Below are positions 1 through 7,226 of a stretch of 13,168 bases of DNA, in pieces. The notes below the pieces were generated by a model that did no database searches, had not been told where the DNA came from, and saw nothing but the letters and a program-made list of their open reading frames with translations. The position numbers and the translations under genes are program-made. The DNA is from Pseudomonadota bacterium (GTDB lineage: Bacteria; Pseudomonadota; Gammaproteobacteria; Acidithiobacillales; Acidithiobacillaceae), in NCBI GenBank assembly GCA_021818125.1, contig JAKAFG010000035.1, forward strand, positions 1 to 13,168, written 5' to 3'. Each line of letters starts with the position of its first letter. The stretch's first letter is position 1.

Positions 1-1223
1 CCACGATTGGTGTACTTCTTGGCAATAGAGATCACCAGACGCAGGTTGGCCTCCACCATTTCCTTCTTGGCACGCCGCGCCTTGGCCTCACCAATGGACA
101 TCAGTCGACTGGCCTCTTTGATCTCAGCAACCGGCAAGCCAGCACGCTTCTCAATATTTGCCAGTCGCTTCATGATCGACACGATATCATCACGAAACTC
201 AACCAAACGGGCACTATAAGCGTAGCTACCTGCAATTTGCTGATCAATCCAGCCAATATCACTCTCATGACCAGGGTAACTGCGTACAAAATCTTTACGC
301 GGGAAACGTGCACGTTCAATGCACAGTTCCATCAACTCCCGTTCGCACTGACGTACCTCTTCGGTCAGCCCGCGTAGCGCATCGGTCATGACATCGATCT
401 GACGAACATTGAGCTTGATTTCCAGAAAGCGCTCCGCAAGCTCACGACGCTGCTGCTGGTAACCTTCCCCACGCATTTCACCATCGGCATGGCTGACGAG
501 CAACGCAGTGTAAGCAGCGCGAATGACCGCGAAACGTTCCAACGCTTCTTCGAGTTGCGGGCCTTTGTCTACTTCAACATCGCCGTCTTCAGACTCTTCG
601 TCGTCGTCCTCAACCTCAATCTCGTCGCCCTCCACCAGCACGGCATCCTCATCCCCGCTGACCGCCTCCGCATCCAGCGCATTAGGATCGATAAAGGCGT
701 CGACCACTTCGTCCAGGCGTGTCTCGCCACGCTCCACCCGATCAGCGGCGTCCAGCAGAAGCGAGATGGTCGTCGGACAGGTCGATACCGCACGCAGCAC
801 CTGCATCAAGCCGTCTTCAATACGTCGGGCGATTTCAATTTCGCCTTCACGGGTCAGCAGTTCTACGCTGCCCATCTCGCGCATGTACATGCGCACCGGA
901 TCACTGGTCCGCCCGATATCCGCCTCGACCACGGCCAGGGCTTCTTCTGCGGCTTCTTCCGCTTCCTGAGCGGCGACCACAGTACCACCTTCCCCATCCA
1001 TGAGCAGGGTATCGTCATCGGGGGCTTCCTCGAAGACTTCGATACCCATGTCATTGATCATGGAGATGACATTCTCCATCTGCTCGGGGTCGAAAACCTC
1101 TTCGGGCAAATGATCATTGATCTCGCGATAGGTCAGGTAGCCTTGCTCTTTACCGCGCGCAATAAGCCGCTTCAGCTCAGACCGCTGAGATTCATTATCC
1201 ACTGCACTCTCACCGTCTCTCAT
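1..1223 (-). CDS. rpoD: RNA polymerase primary sigma factor RpoD (sigma-70), C-terminal part outside window
   Basis: Housekeeping sigma factor that directs core RNA polymerase to -35/-10 promoters. The window holds 407 codons plus two bases of the N-terminal part; the rest lies beyond the left edge, so this is a window cut and not a broken gene. Region 1.1 spans about residues 1-85. Region 1.2 follows at about 107-138 (SDPVRMYMREMG, then ELLTREGEIEIARRIEDG). A long non-conserved segment with a strongly acidic stretch (about 190-220, EVEDDDEESEDGD) is typical of proteobacterial RpoD. Region 2.1 begins at about 390 with EANLRLVISIAKKYTNRG. The start is the ATG at 1223, with AGGGTGG just upstream. 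It is the last gene of the rpsU-yqeY-mutS2-dnaG-rpoD cluster and has its own predicted promoter, as expected for an essential sigma factor. Identification is firm. Confidence 0.97.
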   Translation of the reverse strand, partial: MRDGESAVDNESQRSELKRLIARGKEQGYLTYREINDHLPEEVFDPEQMENVISMINDMGIEVFEEAPDDDTLLMDGEGGTVVAAQEAEEAAEEALAVVEADIGRTSDPVRMYMREMGSVELLTREGEIEIARRIEDGLMQVLRAVSTCPTTISLLLDAADRVERGETRLDEVVDAFIDPNALDAEAVSGDEDAVLVEGDEIEVEDDDEESEDGDVEVDKGPQLEEALERFAVIRAAYTALLVSHADGEMRGEGYQQQRRELAERFLEIKLNVRQIDVMTDALRGLTEEVRQCERELMELCIERARFPRKDFVRSYPGHESDIGWIDQQIAGSYAYSARLVEFRDDIVSIMKRLANIEKRAGLPVAEIKEASRLMSIGEAKARRAKKEMVEANLRLVISIAKKYTNR

Positions 1224-1252
1224 AACCACCCTGCACTCGCGGAAAGCCGCGC

Positions 1253-1282
1253 ATTATATAAGAAAAACCACACGCATGGAAA
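1253..1282 (-). promoter_or_regulatory. Predicted sigma-70 promoter for rpoD
   Basis: On the minus strand, TTTCCA (-35, positions 1282-1277) is followed by an 18-bp spacer and a perfect TATAAT (-10, 1258-1253). Transcription would start near 1246, leaving a leader of about 22 nt before the rpoD ATG. The -10 match is exact but the -35 is only 4 of 6. The site lies in the only real gap of the operon (1224-1335). This is inference from sequence; it could also be reached by read-through from dnaG. Confidence 0.5.
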
Positions 1283-1335
1283 GGTGCTATCGTCATAGAC
1301 TTGCGTCCTCAGCCCTTTTTCTGCATTTATCTGGT

Positions 1336-3078
1336 TCAAACATCCTTCCGCCTGCCGCGCCGGGACAAGCGTACCATCTCTGCTCGCTCCTGCTCGGAAA
1401 GCGCGCTCAAACCACCTTGATCCGCTGCCCGGCTGATAAAGTGGCTGCGCGCTGCAGCAAGACGCTGATTCACCCTCGCCACACAGCCCGAAATTTCAAG
1501 CTGCATCGACGCGCCATCTTCTACGCCGCCAGCATCAGTCATCACCAGCGCGTAGCACACTTCCGCATGTTCCGATATCGACAATTTTGCGAACAACTCG
1601 TGAGAACTTAAATGGGTCATGTTGGCCAAAATATCAAGTGCCCCCGCCAGATTTTTTACCGTAGGGTCACTGTCGAATAGAAACGGCAGCAAATCGCGAT
1701 CCAGCGTCCGCCAGGCCGGGTCCTCCGGGTGATTCAGCAAAAGTCGCAACGCCGTTTTGTAAAGGGATGGCCCCTGGGATGCGTTGCGCGACGGTTTGCG
1801 TACCACGCGCGGCGCCGCCCGCCGGGTAACCGGCGCTAACCCACAAAGATCCTGCACCCGTTGCTCATAGACCTCACGCAAGATCGGATCGCTCACCCGC
1901 TTCAGAAAATCGCGCGCCGCATGCAGAAAAAGAGCCTTCTCGTCTTCTGCTGCAAGATTGTGTCGGTGTTGCAGTTCTTCCAAAAAGAAATCAATGGCCG
2001 GGCGCGCGGCCGGAAGTAGTGATTCAAACGCTGCGGCCCCATGCTGACGTACCAGTGAGTCAGGGTCCTCCCGATCGGGCAGGAACAACACCCGCAGCAG
2101 ACGCCCCTCGCGCAGATGCTCCGGTGTCATCTGTACCGCGCGCCAGGCGGCATGACGCCCGGCATTATCGCCGTCAAAACAAAGTAGCACCTCGGCCGCC
2201 GCCCGGAAGAGCATCTCCAGTTGGCTATCGCCCAGGGCAGTCCCACTAGCAGCGACGGCATAGTCAATGCCCGCCTGGTGCAAGGTAATGACATCCAGAT
2301 ATCCCTCCACCAGCAGGATACGTCCGGCACGACGCACGCCCTCCTTCGCCTGATGCAGACCATAAAGCACCCGGCCTTTGTGGTAGAGGGCACTTTCCGG
2401 CGAATTCAGATATTTGGGCTCGCGTCCATCAAGACTGCGCCCTCCCAGCCCCACCGTTTGTCCTCGCCCATCGCGGATCGGGAAAATCACCCGGCCGCGA
2501 AAACGATCATAGACCGAGCCGTCGTCGCGACTGCTGACCAACCCCGCCCCCAGCAACTGCCGCCGCAATGATGCATCATTGCCGAGTTTTTGGCTCAGAA
2601 ACTGGGCCGCTGGTGGTGCATAACCCAGCTCAAAGCGCGCGATAGTGTCGGCATCCAATCCTCTTCCACGCAGGTATTCCTGGGCTGGTGGATATTCTGA
2701 GAACATGGACTGGTAAAGGGCGACGGCTTTTTCGAGGATGGCACGCAGCGGCCGCAGGTCTTCCTGTTCTCCAGTGGGGCTATCTTCTGGCAGCGCAATG
2801 CCCGCTTCTTCGGCAAGTGTTTTCACTGCTTCAGGAAAAGATAGCCGATCATGAGCCATCAAAAATCCGATGGCATTCCCATGCGCGTGGCAGCCAAAAC
2901 AGTAATAAATCTGCTTATCCGCGCTGACAGAAAATGAGGGGCTTTTTTCCTGATGAAACGGACAGCAGGCCCAGAAATCCTTCCCCTTTTTTTTCAGCGG
3001 TACACGACTGTCGATAAGGCGCACCAGATCGCTGTGCTCCAGTACGGCATCGATAAATGCGGGAGAGAAGTTGGCCAT
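1336..3078 (-). CDS. dnaG: DNA primase DnaG
   Basis: Makes the RNA primers that start leading-strand and Okazaki-fragment synthesis, working with the replicative helicase DnaB. The 580 residues match the usual length. The N-terminal CHC2 zinc finger has ligands C39, H42, C60 and C63 (CCPFHQEKSPSF, then YYCFGCHAHGN). The catalytic core contains FRGRVIFPIRD at about 193-203. The TOPRIM motifs are EGYLDV (about 258-263) and FDGDNAG (about 301-307), whose acidic residues bind the catalytic metals. The region from about 430 to the end is the less conserved helicase-binding domain. The start is the ATG at 3078, three bases after the mutS2 stop, so it is probably translationally coupled to mutS2. 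It lies between mutS2 and rpoD in the macromolecular-synthesis cluster. All key residues are present. Confidence 0.98.
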   Translation of the reverse strand: MANFSPAFIDAVLEHSDLVRLIDSRVPLKKKGKDFWACCPFHQEKSPSFSVSADKQIYYCFGCHAHGNAIGFLMAHDRLSFPEAVKTLAEEAGIALPEDSPTGEQEDLRPLRAILEKAVALYQSMFSEYPPAQEYLRGRGLDADTIARFELGYAPPAAQFLSQKLGNDASLRRQLLGAGLVSSRDDGSVYDRFRGRVIFPIRDGRGQTVGLGGRSLDGREPKYLNSPESALYHKGRVLYGLHQAKEGVRRAGRILLVEGYLDVITLHQAGIDYAVAASGTALGDSQLEMLFRAAAEVLLCFDGDNAGRHAAWRAVQMTPEHLREGRLLRVLFLPDREDPDSLVRQHGAAAFESLLPAARPAIDFFLEELQHRHNLAAEDEKALFLHAARDFLKRVSDPILREVYEQRVQDLCGLAPVTRRAAPRVVRKPSRNASQGPSLYKTALRLLLNHPEDPAWRTLDRDLLPFLFDSDPTVKNLAGALDILANMTHLSSHELFAKLSISEHAEVCYALVMTDAGGVEDGASMQLEISGCVARVNQRLAAARSHFISRAADQGGLSALSEQERAEMVRLSRRGRRKDV

Positions 3079-3081
3079 CCG

Positions 3082-5421
3082 TCAGCGTAACTCCAACTCG
3101 CTGACGCCGCCACCACCATGCTCTGGTCGCGCCATGCGCCATTGGCTGACCCGGGGGTCCTGCCCGGCAAACTCGCGCACCATTTCCGCAAGCACGCCAT
3201 TACCCTTACCGTGCAGAATCTCGATCTGCCGGCGACCGGCGGCCACGGCACCATCCACATGACGGCACAAGGCCGCCAAAGCGTCTTCCCGAAGCTGTCC
3301 GCGCAAATCCAGACGCCAGGGATGATCTTCCGGGGCTGCATACTGTGTGCTGCCTTTTTCTTGGGGGATCTGCAGAGCCGCATCCACAGCGAATTGTGCG
3401 GCAGGCACCCAAAGCTGTTTGCCCCGCATTTGAATCTGCACCCTTTGCTGAGCCGGATCCACGCGCAACACTTGGGTTACTTGCCGGAGCGGCAAAAACA
3501 AGCCCTTAGCCCCCACGGCAGGCAGGCTGTCCGCGGCACGCTGCTCTTTCGATCGAAAAGGGGCTTCCAGACGCTGCAGGGCCGCCGATGCGGCCTGCGT
3601 ATCCCGTCCTGACTTGAGCGCCGCGATGGTTTGCCGTACCTGCTGGCGCGCCGCCGTCAGAATATTTTCCCATTCTGCGCGCGCTACAGAAGCCGCTTTA
3701 TCGCGCTCTTGTCGTGCCGCTTCCAGCTCGCGCTCCAGGCGCCGGGCGGACTTTGCGGCTTCGTTGCGTGCCAATGCGGCCTCATCCATGGCCTGCTGTG
3801 CGGCCCGCAACAGGCCCTCCCGCTGCGCTTCCCAACGCTCCCAGTCCTCACGGTCATCGGCATAGAGCGCCTCGGCGCGCGCCATCAGCGGCGTCGGCAT
3901 CCCCACCCGCCGAGCGATGGCCAGACCATGACTGGCGCCACCCACGCCCCACTGGAGGCGATAGGTGGGCGCCAGACGCTCTGCATCGAAACCCATTCCC
4001 GCCAGCGCCACACCTTCATGGCTCAGGGCATAGCGTTTCATCACTTCCAGATGGCTGGTGAGCAGCGTGCAGGCGCCAGCTTTCAACAACGTCTCAGCTA
4101 CCGCCTGGGCCAAAGCGCCCCCCTCCCGTGGATCGGTGCCGTTGCCCAATTCATCAAGGAGCACGAGACTGTGGGCATCAGCATGCTCCAACATTTCCCG
4201 CAGACGCTGCACCTGCGCCGAAAAAGTAGAAAGATCCGTGTGAATATCCTGGGCATCACCGATGACCGCAAAGCACTTCCGGAAATAACCCAGCGTGCCT
4301 TCCGCCGTCACCGGCAACCCCATATACGCCATCAGATGATTGAGCCCCACCGCTTTCAGGGTTGCCGTCTTACCACCGGTATTGGGGCCGGTAATCACCA
4401 GTTGGTGCGCGTCCGCCCCGAGATGTACCGCGTTACCCACGACCTGCCCCGGATGACGCAGGCAGAGTAGCGGATGGCGCAGGGCCCGCAGATCAAACGC
4501 CGCTGCAACGCCCACCTTGGGCAAAATCCCGCCATAGGCATCACCCAGTTCCAGCCCTGCCCGTACCGCGTCCAGGCGCCCCATATGCCGCAAGGCCGCG
4601 ACGATGCCCGGCACCTCTTCCCCAACAGCCGCACTCAGGACGCTGAGAATACGTTCCTGCTCCTGAAGCTCAGCACGTCGGTCCTGAACCAACTGATTAT
4701 TCAGATCGACAGCGGCCAGCGGCTCTACAAAAAGGGTTTCACCACTGGCCGAGCGGTCATGAATGATCGCCTTGATACGCCCCTTGTGGCTGGCTTTGAG
4801 GGGCAATACGTAACGCTCATTACGCTGCATGATGACCTGATCCTGCCAGTATTCCTGCCAGTCAGGATTGCGCAGAACGCTCTGCAAGAAACGCTGCAAT
4901 TCGCCGCGGCTGGCCCGCAGGCGCTGACGTAGGCGCGCGAGGTCAGCGGTCGCCGTATCCAGGAGCTCGCCCTCCTCATCCAACGCCATGTTGAGGCTGC
5001 GCGACAAAGCCACCGGAGGATCAAGCTCAGCCGCCAGTCCGGTCAGCGCATCCACGGTCTGACGCAAAGCCGCGGCGTAGTCTTTCTGCGCCGTCAGCAC
5101 GTTGAGCACCGCGCGCAAATCTCGCCCGCTGAGCACAGCACCAAGGCGCCTTGCCAGATCCAGCAAGGTATTTACATCGGGGAGATCAGAAACAGGGAGA
5201 GGAAAACCGGCGGCAATACGCTGTGACAACCACTGCGACCAGTTCAGACGATCATGAATTTCCGCGAGTGTCACCCACGGCGCGGTCGCCGCAACATGTC
5301 TGCGGCCATAGATGTGGCCACAATGCTGCGACCACGCGCTCTGCACATCACCGGCATCCAGAGCCCGCCAGAAGCTGTGCTGCCAGGAGGCAACCCCGGC
5401 CGCAGCCACACCCTCGTCCAT
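3082..5421 (-). CDS. mutS2: MutS2 family ATPase with C-terminal Smr nuclease domain
   Basis: MutS2 proteins bind branched DNA or stalled/collided ribosomes and act in recombination control or ribosome rescue; they are not mismatch-repair MutS and lack its mismatch-recognition domain. The 779 residues match the family size. Seen here: MutS core/clamp-like helices in the first 300 residues, Walker A GPNTGGKT (about 345-352), the STFSAQ signature (about 398), Walker B LVLLDELGNGTDP (about 419-430), and a charged coiled-coil region at about 530-610 rich in A, R, E and Q. The C-terminal Smr domain is complete, with LDLRG (about 704-708) and HGKGNG (about 737-742). The ATG at 5421 shares its A with the yqeY stop (TGATG); a TTG one codon upstream is a possible but less likely start. 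Its place inside an rpsU-dnaG-rpoD cluster is unusual and suggests co-expression with replication and translation genes. Confidence 0.95.
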   Translation of the reverse strand: MDEGVAAAGVASWQHSFWRALDAGDVQSAWSQHCGHIYGRRHVAATAPWVTLAEIHDRLNWSQWLSQRIAAGFPLPVSDLPDVNTLLDLARRLGAVLSGRDLRAVLNVLTAQKDYAAALRQTVDALTGLAAELDPPVALSRSLNMALDEEGELLDTATADLARLRQRLRASRGELQRFLQSVLRNPDWQEYWQDQVIMQRNERYVLPLKASHKGRIKAIIHDRSASGETLFVEPLAAVDLNNQLVQDRRAELQEQERILSVLSAAVGEEVPGIVAALRHMGRLDAVRAGLELGDAYGGILPKVGVAAAFDLRALRHPLLCLRHPGQVVGNAVHLGADAHQLVITGPNTGGKTATLKAVGLNHLMAYMGLPVTAEGTLGYFRKCFAVIGDAQDIHTDLSTFSAQVQRLREMLEHADAHSLVLLDELGNGTDPREGGALAQAVAETLLKAGACTLLTSHLEVMKRYALSHEGVALAGMGFDAERLAPTYRLQWGVGGASHGLAIARRVGMPTPLMARAEALYADDREDWERWEAQREGLLRAAQQAMDEAALARNEAAKSARRLERELEAARQERDKAASVARAEWENILTAARQQVRQTIAALKSGRDTQAASAALQRLEAPFRSKEQRAADSLPAVGAKGLFLPLRQVTQVLRVDPAQQRVQIQMRGKQLWVPAAQFAVDAALQIPQEKGSTQYAAPEDHPWRLDLRGQLREDALAALCRHVDGAVAAGRRQIEILHGKGNGVLAEMVREFAGQDPRVSQWRMARPEHGGGGVSELELR

Positions 5422-5867
5422 CAACTGCTAAGGCGGGCCTTCACTTTTTCCGCCACCACGGCCATGTCCGCCCGTCCCTGCATCTGCGGGCGCAAGGCGG
5501 TAAGCACCTTACCCATATCTTTGGGACCGCTGGCCGCTACGGCCGTCATCGTCTCAGCAATCAGCCCATCAATCTCTGCAGGCGACAGGGCCGCCGGCAG
5601 ATAGACCGCGAGAAAAACGATTTCTGACTCTTCCTTTTCCGCAAGATCCGGACGACCACCGGCAACAAATTGACTGGCAGAATCCTTGCGCTGCTTGATC
5701 AGCTTATCCACAACGCTCAACGCTTCTGTATCGTCAAGCTCGCGGCGCTCATCAATTTCGCGCTGCTTGATCGCCGCCAGGAGCATACGAATGGTCACCA
5801 GACGCTCGGCTTCCCGTGCGCGCATGGCCGACTTCATATCTTCCTGGATGCGCTCGCGGAGTGTCAT
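5421..5867 (-). CDS. yqeY: GatB/YqeY domain protein
   Basis: A 148-residue, wholly helical protein of the GatB/YqeY family, which resembles the C-terminal tail domain of the tRNA amidotransferase subunit GatB. Its precise role is not established; a link to tRNA-dependent amidation or tRNA binding is assumed from the homology. Recognisable family features are the opening MTLRERIQEDMKSAMRA, the KQREIDERR segment, the EKEESEIVFLAVYLPA segment and the GPKDMGKVLTALRP segment near the C-terminus. The length is as expected. The ATG at 5867 overlaps the rpsU stop as TGATG, and the gene ends in another TGATG with mutS2, so translation of all three is likely coupled. yqeY beside rpsU and dnaG is a common arrangement in proteobacteria. 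Confidence 0.93.
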   Translation of the reverse strand: MTLRERIQEDMKSAMRAREAERLVTIRMLLAAIKQREIDERRELDDTEALSVVDKLIKQRKDSASQFVAGGRPDLAEKEESEIVFLAVYLPAALSPAEIDGLIAETMTAVAASGPKDMGKVLTALRPQMQGRADMAVVAEKVKARLSS

Positions 5868-6082
5868 CAGTAGAGCCGGACCAGACGCATGGACTGGCGA
5901 CGCATACGCTTCAACGAACGTTTGCGGGCAGCGGCGGCCTTGCGTTTGCGCTCTTCCGTGGGCTTTTCGTAGAACTCACGACGCCGCACTTCGGTAAGGA
6001 CACCCGCCTTTTCACAGGAACGTTTAAAACGCCGCAGCGCAACTTCGAAGGGCTCATTTTCTTTGACGCGAACAGTTGGCAT
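5867..6082 (-). CDS. rpsU: 30S ribosomal protein S21
   Basis: Small ribosomal subunit protein near the anti-Shine-Dalgarno region of 16S rRNA, needed for efficient initiation on native mRNAs. The 71 residues are the usual length. The start MPTVRVKENEPFEVALRRF, the FKRSCEKAG segment, the REFYEKPTEERKRK segment and a very basic C-terminal half are diagnostic. The start is ATG at 6082 with an AGAGG about 12 nt upstream. It is the first gene of the macromolecular-synthesis operon, read from the strong promoter at 6129-6157. Its stop overlaps the yqeY start. No attenuator-like terminator was seen directly after rpsU, unlike in E. coli, where rpsU is separated from dnaG by one; here the next gene overlaps, so any uncoupling must act at another level. 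Confidence 0.98.
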   Translation of the reverse strand: MPTVRVKENEPFEVALRRFKRSCEKAGVLTEVRRREFYEKPTEERKRKAAAARKRSLKRMRRQSMRLVRLY

Positions 6083-6128
6083 AGAAGGATTCCGACCTCT
6101 TTAGATAAGGGTAACGAGAAAGGGCGAG

Positions 6129-6157
6129 ATTATAGGCAGATCAAGGGGCATAGTCAA
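6129..6157 (-). promoter_or_regulatory. Strong sigma-70 promoter of the rpsU operon
   Basis: On the minus strand, TTGACT (-35, 6157-6152), a 17-bp spacer and a perfect TATAAT (-10, 6134-6129). Transcription should start near 6122, giving a leader of about 40 nt before rpsU. The -35 box sits between the arms of a 5-bp inverted repeat (AGGGG at 6144-6148, CCCCT at 6162-6166, plus-strand reading), which may be chance or part of an operator. This is one of the best promoter matches in the window and is correctly placed for a highly expressed ribosomal protein gene. Confidence 0.8.
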
Positions 6158-6216
6158 AAAACCCCTGGCCACCCGTGAATACACCTCAGCTAAGTGCATT
6201 ATTTTTCGCGATGGCG

Positions 6217-6252
6217 GCAACGCTGTTGCTAAAACCGCAAAACAACAGTTGC
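6217..6252. repeat. GCAAC/GTTGC inverted repeats upstream of the sigma-factor gene
   Basis: GCAAC (6217-6221) and GTTGC (6225-6229) form a perfect inverted repeat around GCT. CTGTTG (6223-6228) and CAACAG (6243-6248) form a second, overlapping one with a 14-nt spacer. A third GTTGC follows at 6248-6252. All lie just upstream of the predicted -35 box at 6259. The same pentamer recurs in the leader at 6334-6341. The repeats are seen directly; a role as regulator sites is inference. Confidence 0.4.
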
Positions 6253-6258
6253 AGGCCC

Positions 6259-6287
6259 TTGACAGGTAGATCAAAAAGAATCCTAAT
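6259..6287 (+). promoter_or_regulatory. Predicted promoter of the RpoS-like sigma-factor gene
   Basis: A perfect TTGACA -35 box (6259-6264) is followed, after 17 bp, by CCTAAT (6282-6287), a 4 of 6 match to the -10 consensus. Transcription would start near 6294 and give a leader of about 75 nt. The AT-rich stretch at 6308-6333 offers other possible -10 boxes, so the exact start is uncertain. Confidence 0.5.
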
Positions 6288-6324
6288 ACAGGAACACGGA
6301 AATCCCTGTTAAATTATATTATTA

Positions 6325-6352
6325 GATTACAATGTTGCAACGCTTTGTAATC
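6325..6352 (+). repeat. Inverted repeat in the leader of the sigma-factor gene
   Basis: GATTACAA (6325-6332) and TTGTAATC (6345-6352) are perfect 8-bp inverted arms. The 12-nt interval contains a second perfect palindrome, GTTGCAAC (6334-6341). The right arm ends only 5 nt before the ribosome binding site AAGAGG (6358-6363). In RNA it could fold as a hairpin next to the Shine-Dalgarno sequence; in DNA it looks like a dimeric-repressor site. There is no T-run, so it is not a terminator. Confidence 0.55.
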
Positions 6353-6368
6353 AAAGCAAGAGGCCAAA

Positions 6369-7226
6369 ATGTATACTGAAGCTAGAGAATTAATGGATTC
6401 AGACATTCCTGATATGGGTCCCGCCATTGATCCACCACCTCTTGATGATTTTATAGACGACGAAAATAGTGGACCGTTTCTCAGCCAGAAGCAGGAACTG
6501 CAGCTCATCCATCGCCTGCGCCAGGGCGACGAATGTGCTCGCGCCACCCTCATCTCTGCCCACATGCCCTTGGTGAGGACGGTCGCCCGCGGTTATCGCA
6601 ACAAAGGACTGAGTCAGGAGGATCTCCTTCAAGAGGGATATATGGGCCTGTTGCGAGCCGCCGACCGATTTCGGGAAGGGCTCGGGACACGCTTTTCCAG
6701 CTACGCGACCTGGTGGATTCGCGAGGCCATGCAACGGGCGCTCATCCGCTCCCGCTTCATACGCCTGCCTGACTATCTTGCCAAGTCCCTGCACGCTTAT
6801 ATGCAGCGCGGAGAGGAAGAAGACAGCAGCACGGATGTGCGCCGAGAGCAGCGTCGCGAAGCCCTTGGGGTACGCGAGAGTACCATGCGCGCCCTGGATT
6901 TTGCCGACATTCGTGTCTTCTCTCTCGACGAAGAAATGTCCAACGGGCCAAGCCGTATCGAACAAGTGGTCGGCGACATTGCTGGTCCTGATAGCGAGTA
7001 CGACCGCGACGCCATCTGCAAAGCGCTGCGCGGGCATCTGACAGAACTCAACGAAAAGCAACGGGAGGTCATGGTGTTTCGCTACGGCATGCATGGCGAT
7101 GCGCCCATGACCCTAGAAGCCGTCGCCGAACGGATGGGTGTCAGTCGCGAGGCAGTAAGGCAATTGCAGGTACGGGCCCTGACCCGCCTGCGTCAGTCAT
7201 TGAGTGATAGTGGCTGGGGGGTCTGA
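6369..7226 (+). CDS. RpoS-like group 2 sigma-70 family sigma factor
   Basis: A 285-residue alternative sigma factor that lacks region 1.1 and would redirect RNA polymerase to a stress or stationary-phase regulon. Region 1.2 is at about 38-58. Region 2 is at about 59-127 (LISAHMPLVRTVARGYRNKG, DLLQEGYMGLLRAADRF, then SYATWWIREAMQRALI). Region 3.0 is FIRLPDYL (about 130-137). Region 4 with its helix-turn-helix is at about 222-276 (LNEKQREVMVFRYGM, then LEAVAERMGVSREAVRQLQ). The usual DPxRG of region 2.2/2.3 is replaced by FREGLGTRFS, and NLRLV by AHMPLV, so it is a divergent group 2 member. No RpoH box was seen, arguing against RpoH. The ATG at 6369 has AAGAGG five bases upstream; an ATG at 6396 is an alternative. 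The 3' end overlaps the convergent rdgB. The usual rpoS neighbours nlpD and mutS are absent, so no symbol is given. Confidence 0.88.
   Translation: MYTEARELMDSDIPDMGPAIDPPPLDDFIDDENSGPFLSQKQELQLIHRLRQGDECARATLISAHMPLVRTVARGYRNKGLSQEDLLQEGYMGLLRAADRFREGLGTRFSSYATWWIREAMQRALIRSRFIRLPDYLAKSLHAYMQRGEEEDSSTDVRREQRREALGVRESTMRALDFADIRVFSLDEEMSNGPSRIEQVVGDIAGPDSEYDRDAICKALRGHLTELNEKQREVMVFRYGMHGDAPMTLEAVAERMGVSREAVRQLQVRALTRLRQSLSDSGWGV

Noticed and set aside
1..1223. Apparent truncation of rpoD
   Set aside because: The frame is intact up to the window edge and stops there at region 2.1, so it is a window cut and not a pseudogene.
489..1298. 269-codon plus-strand open frame opposite rpoD
   Set aside because: It is antisense to a certain rpoD coding region, has no recognisable domain, and its composition follows from the opposite-strand codons.
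3631..4470. 279-codon plus-strand open frame opposite mutS2
   Set aside because: Shadow of mutS2, whose Walker and Smr motifs are unambiguous on the other strand; its protein is rich in H, R and Q with no family resemblance.
6399..7094. 231-codon minus-strand open frame opposite the sigma-factor gene
   Set aside because: Antisense to a clear sigma-70 region 2-4 protein; no domain and no ribosome site that fits.
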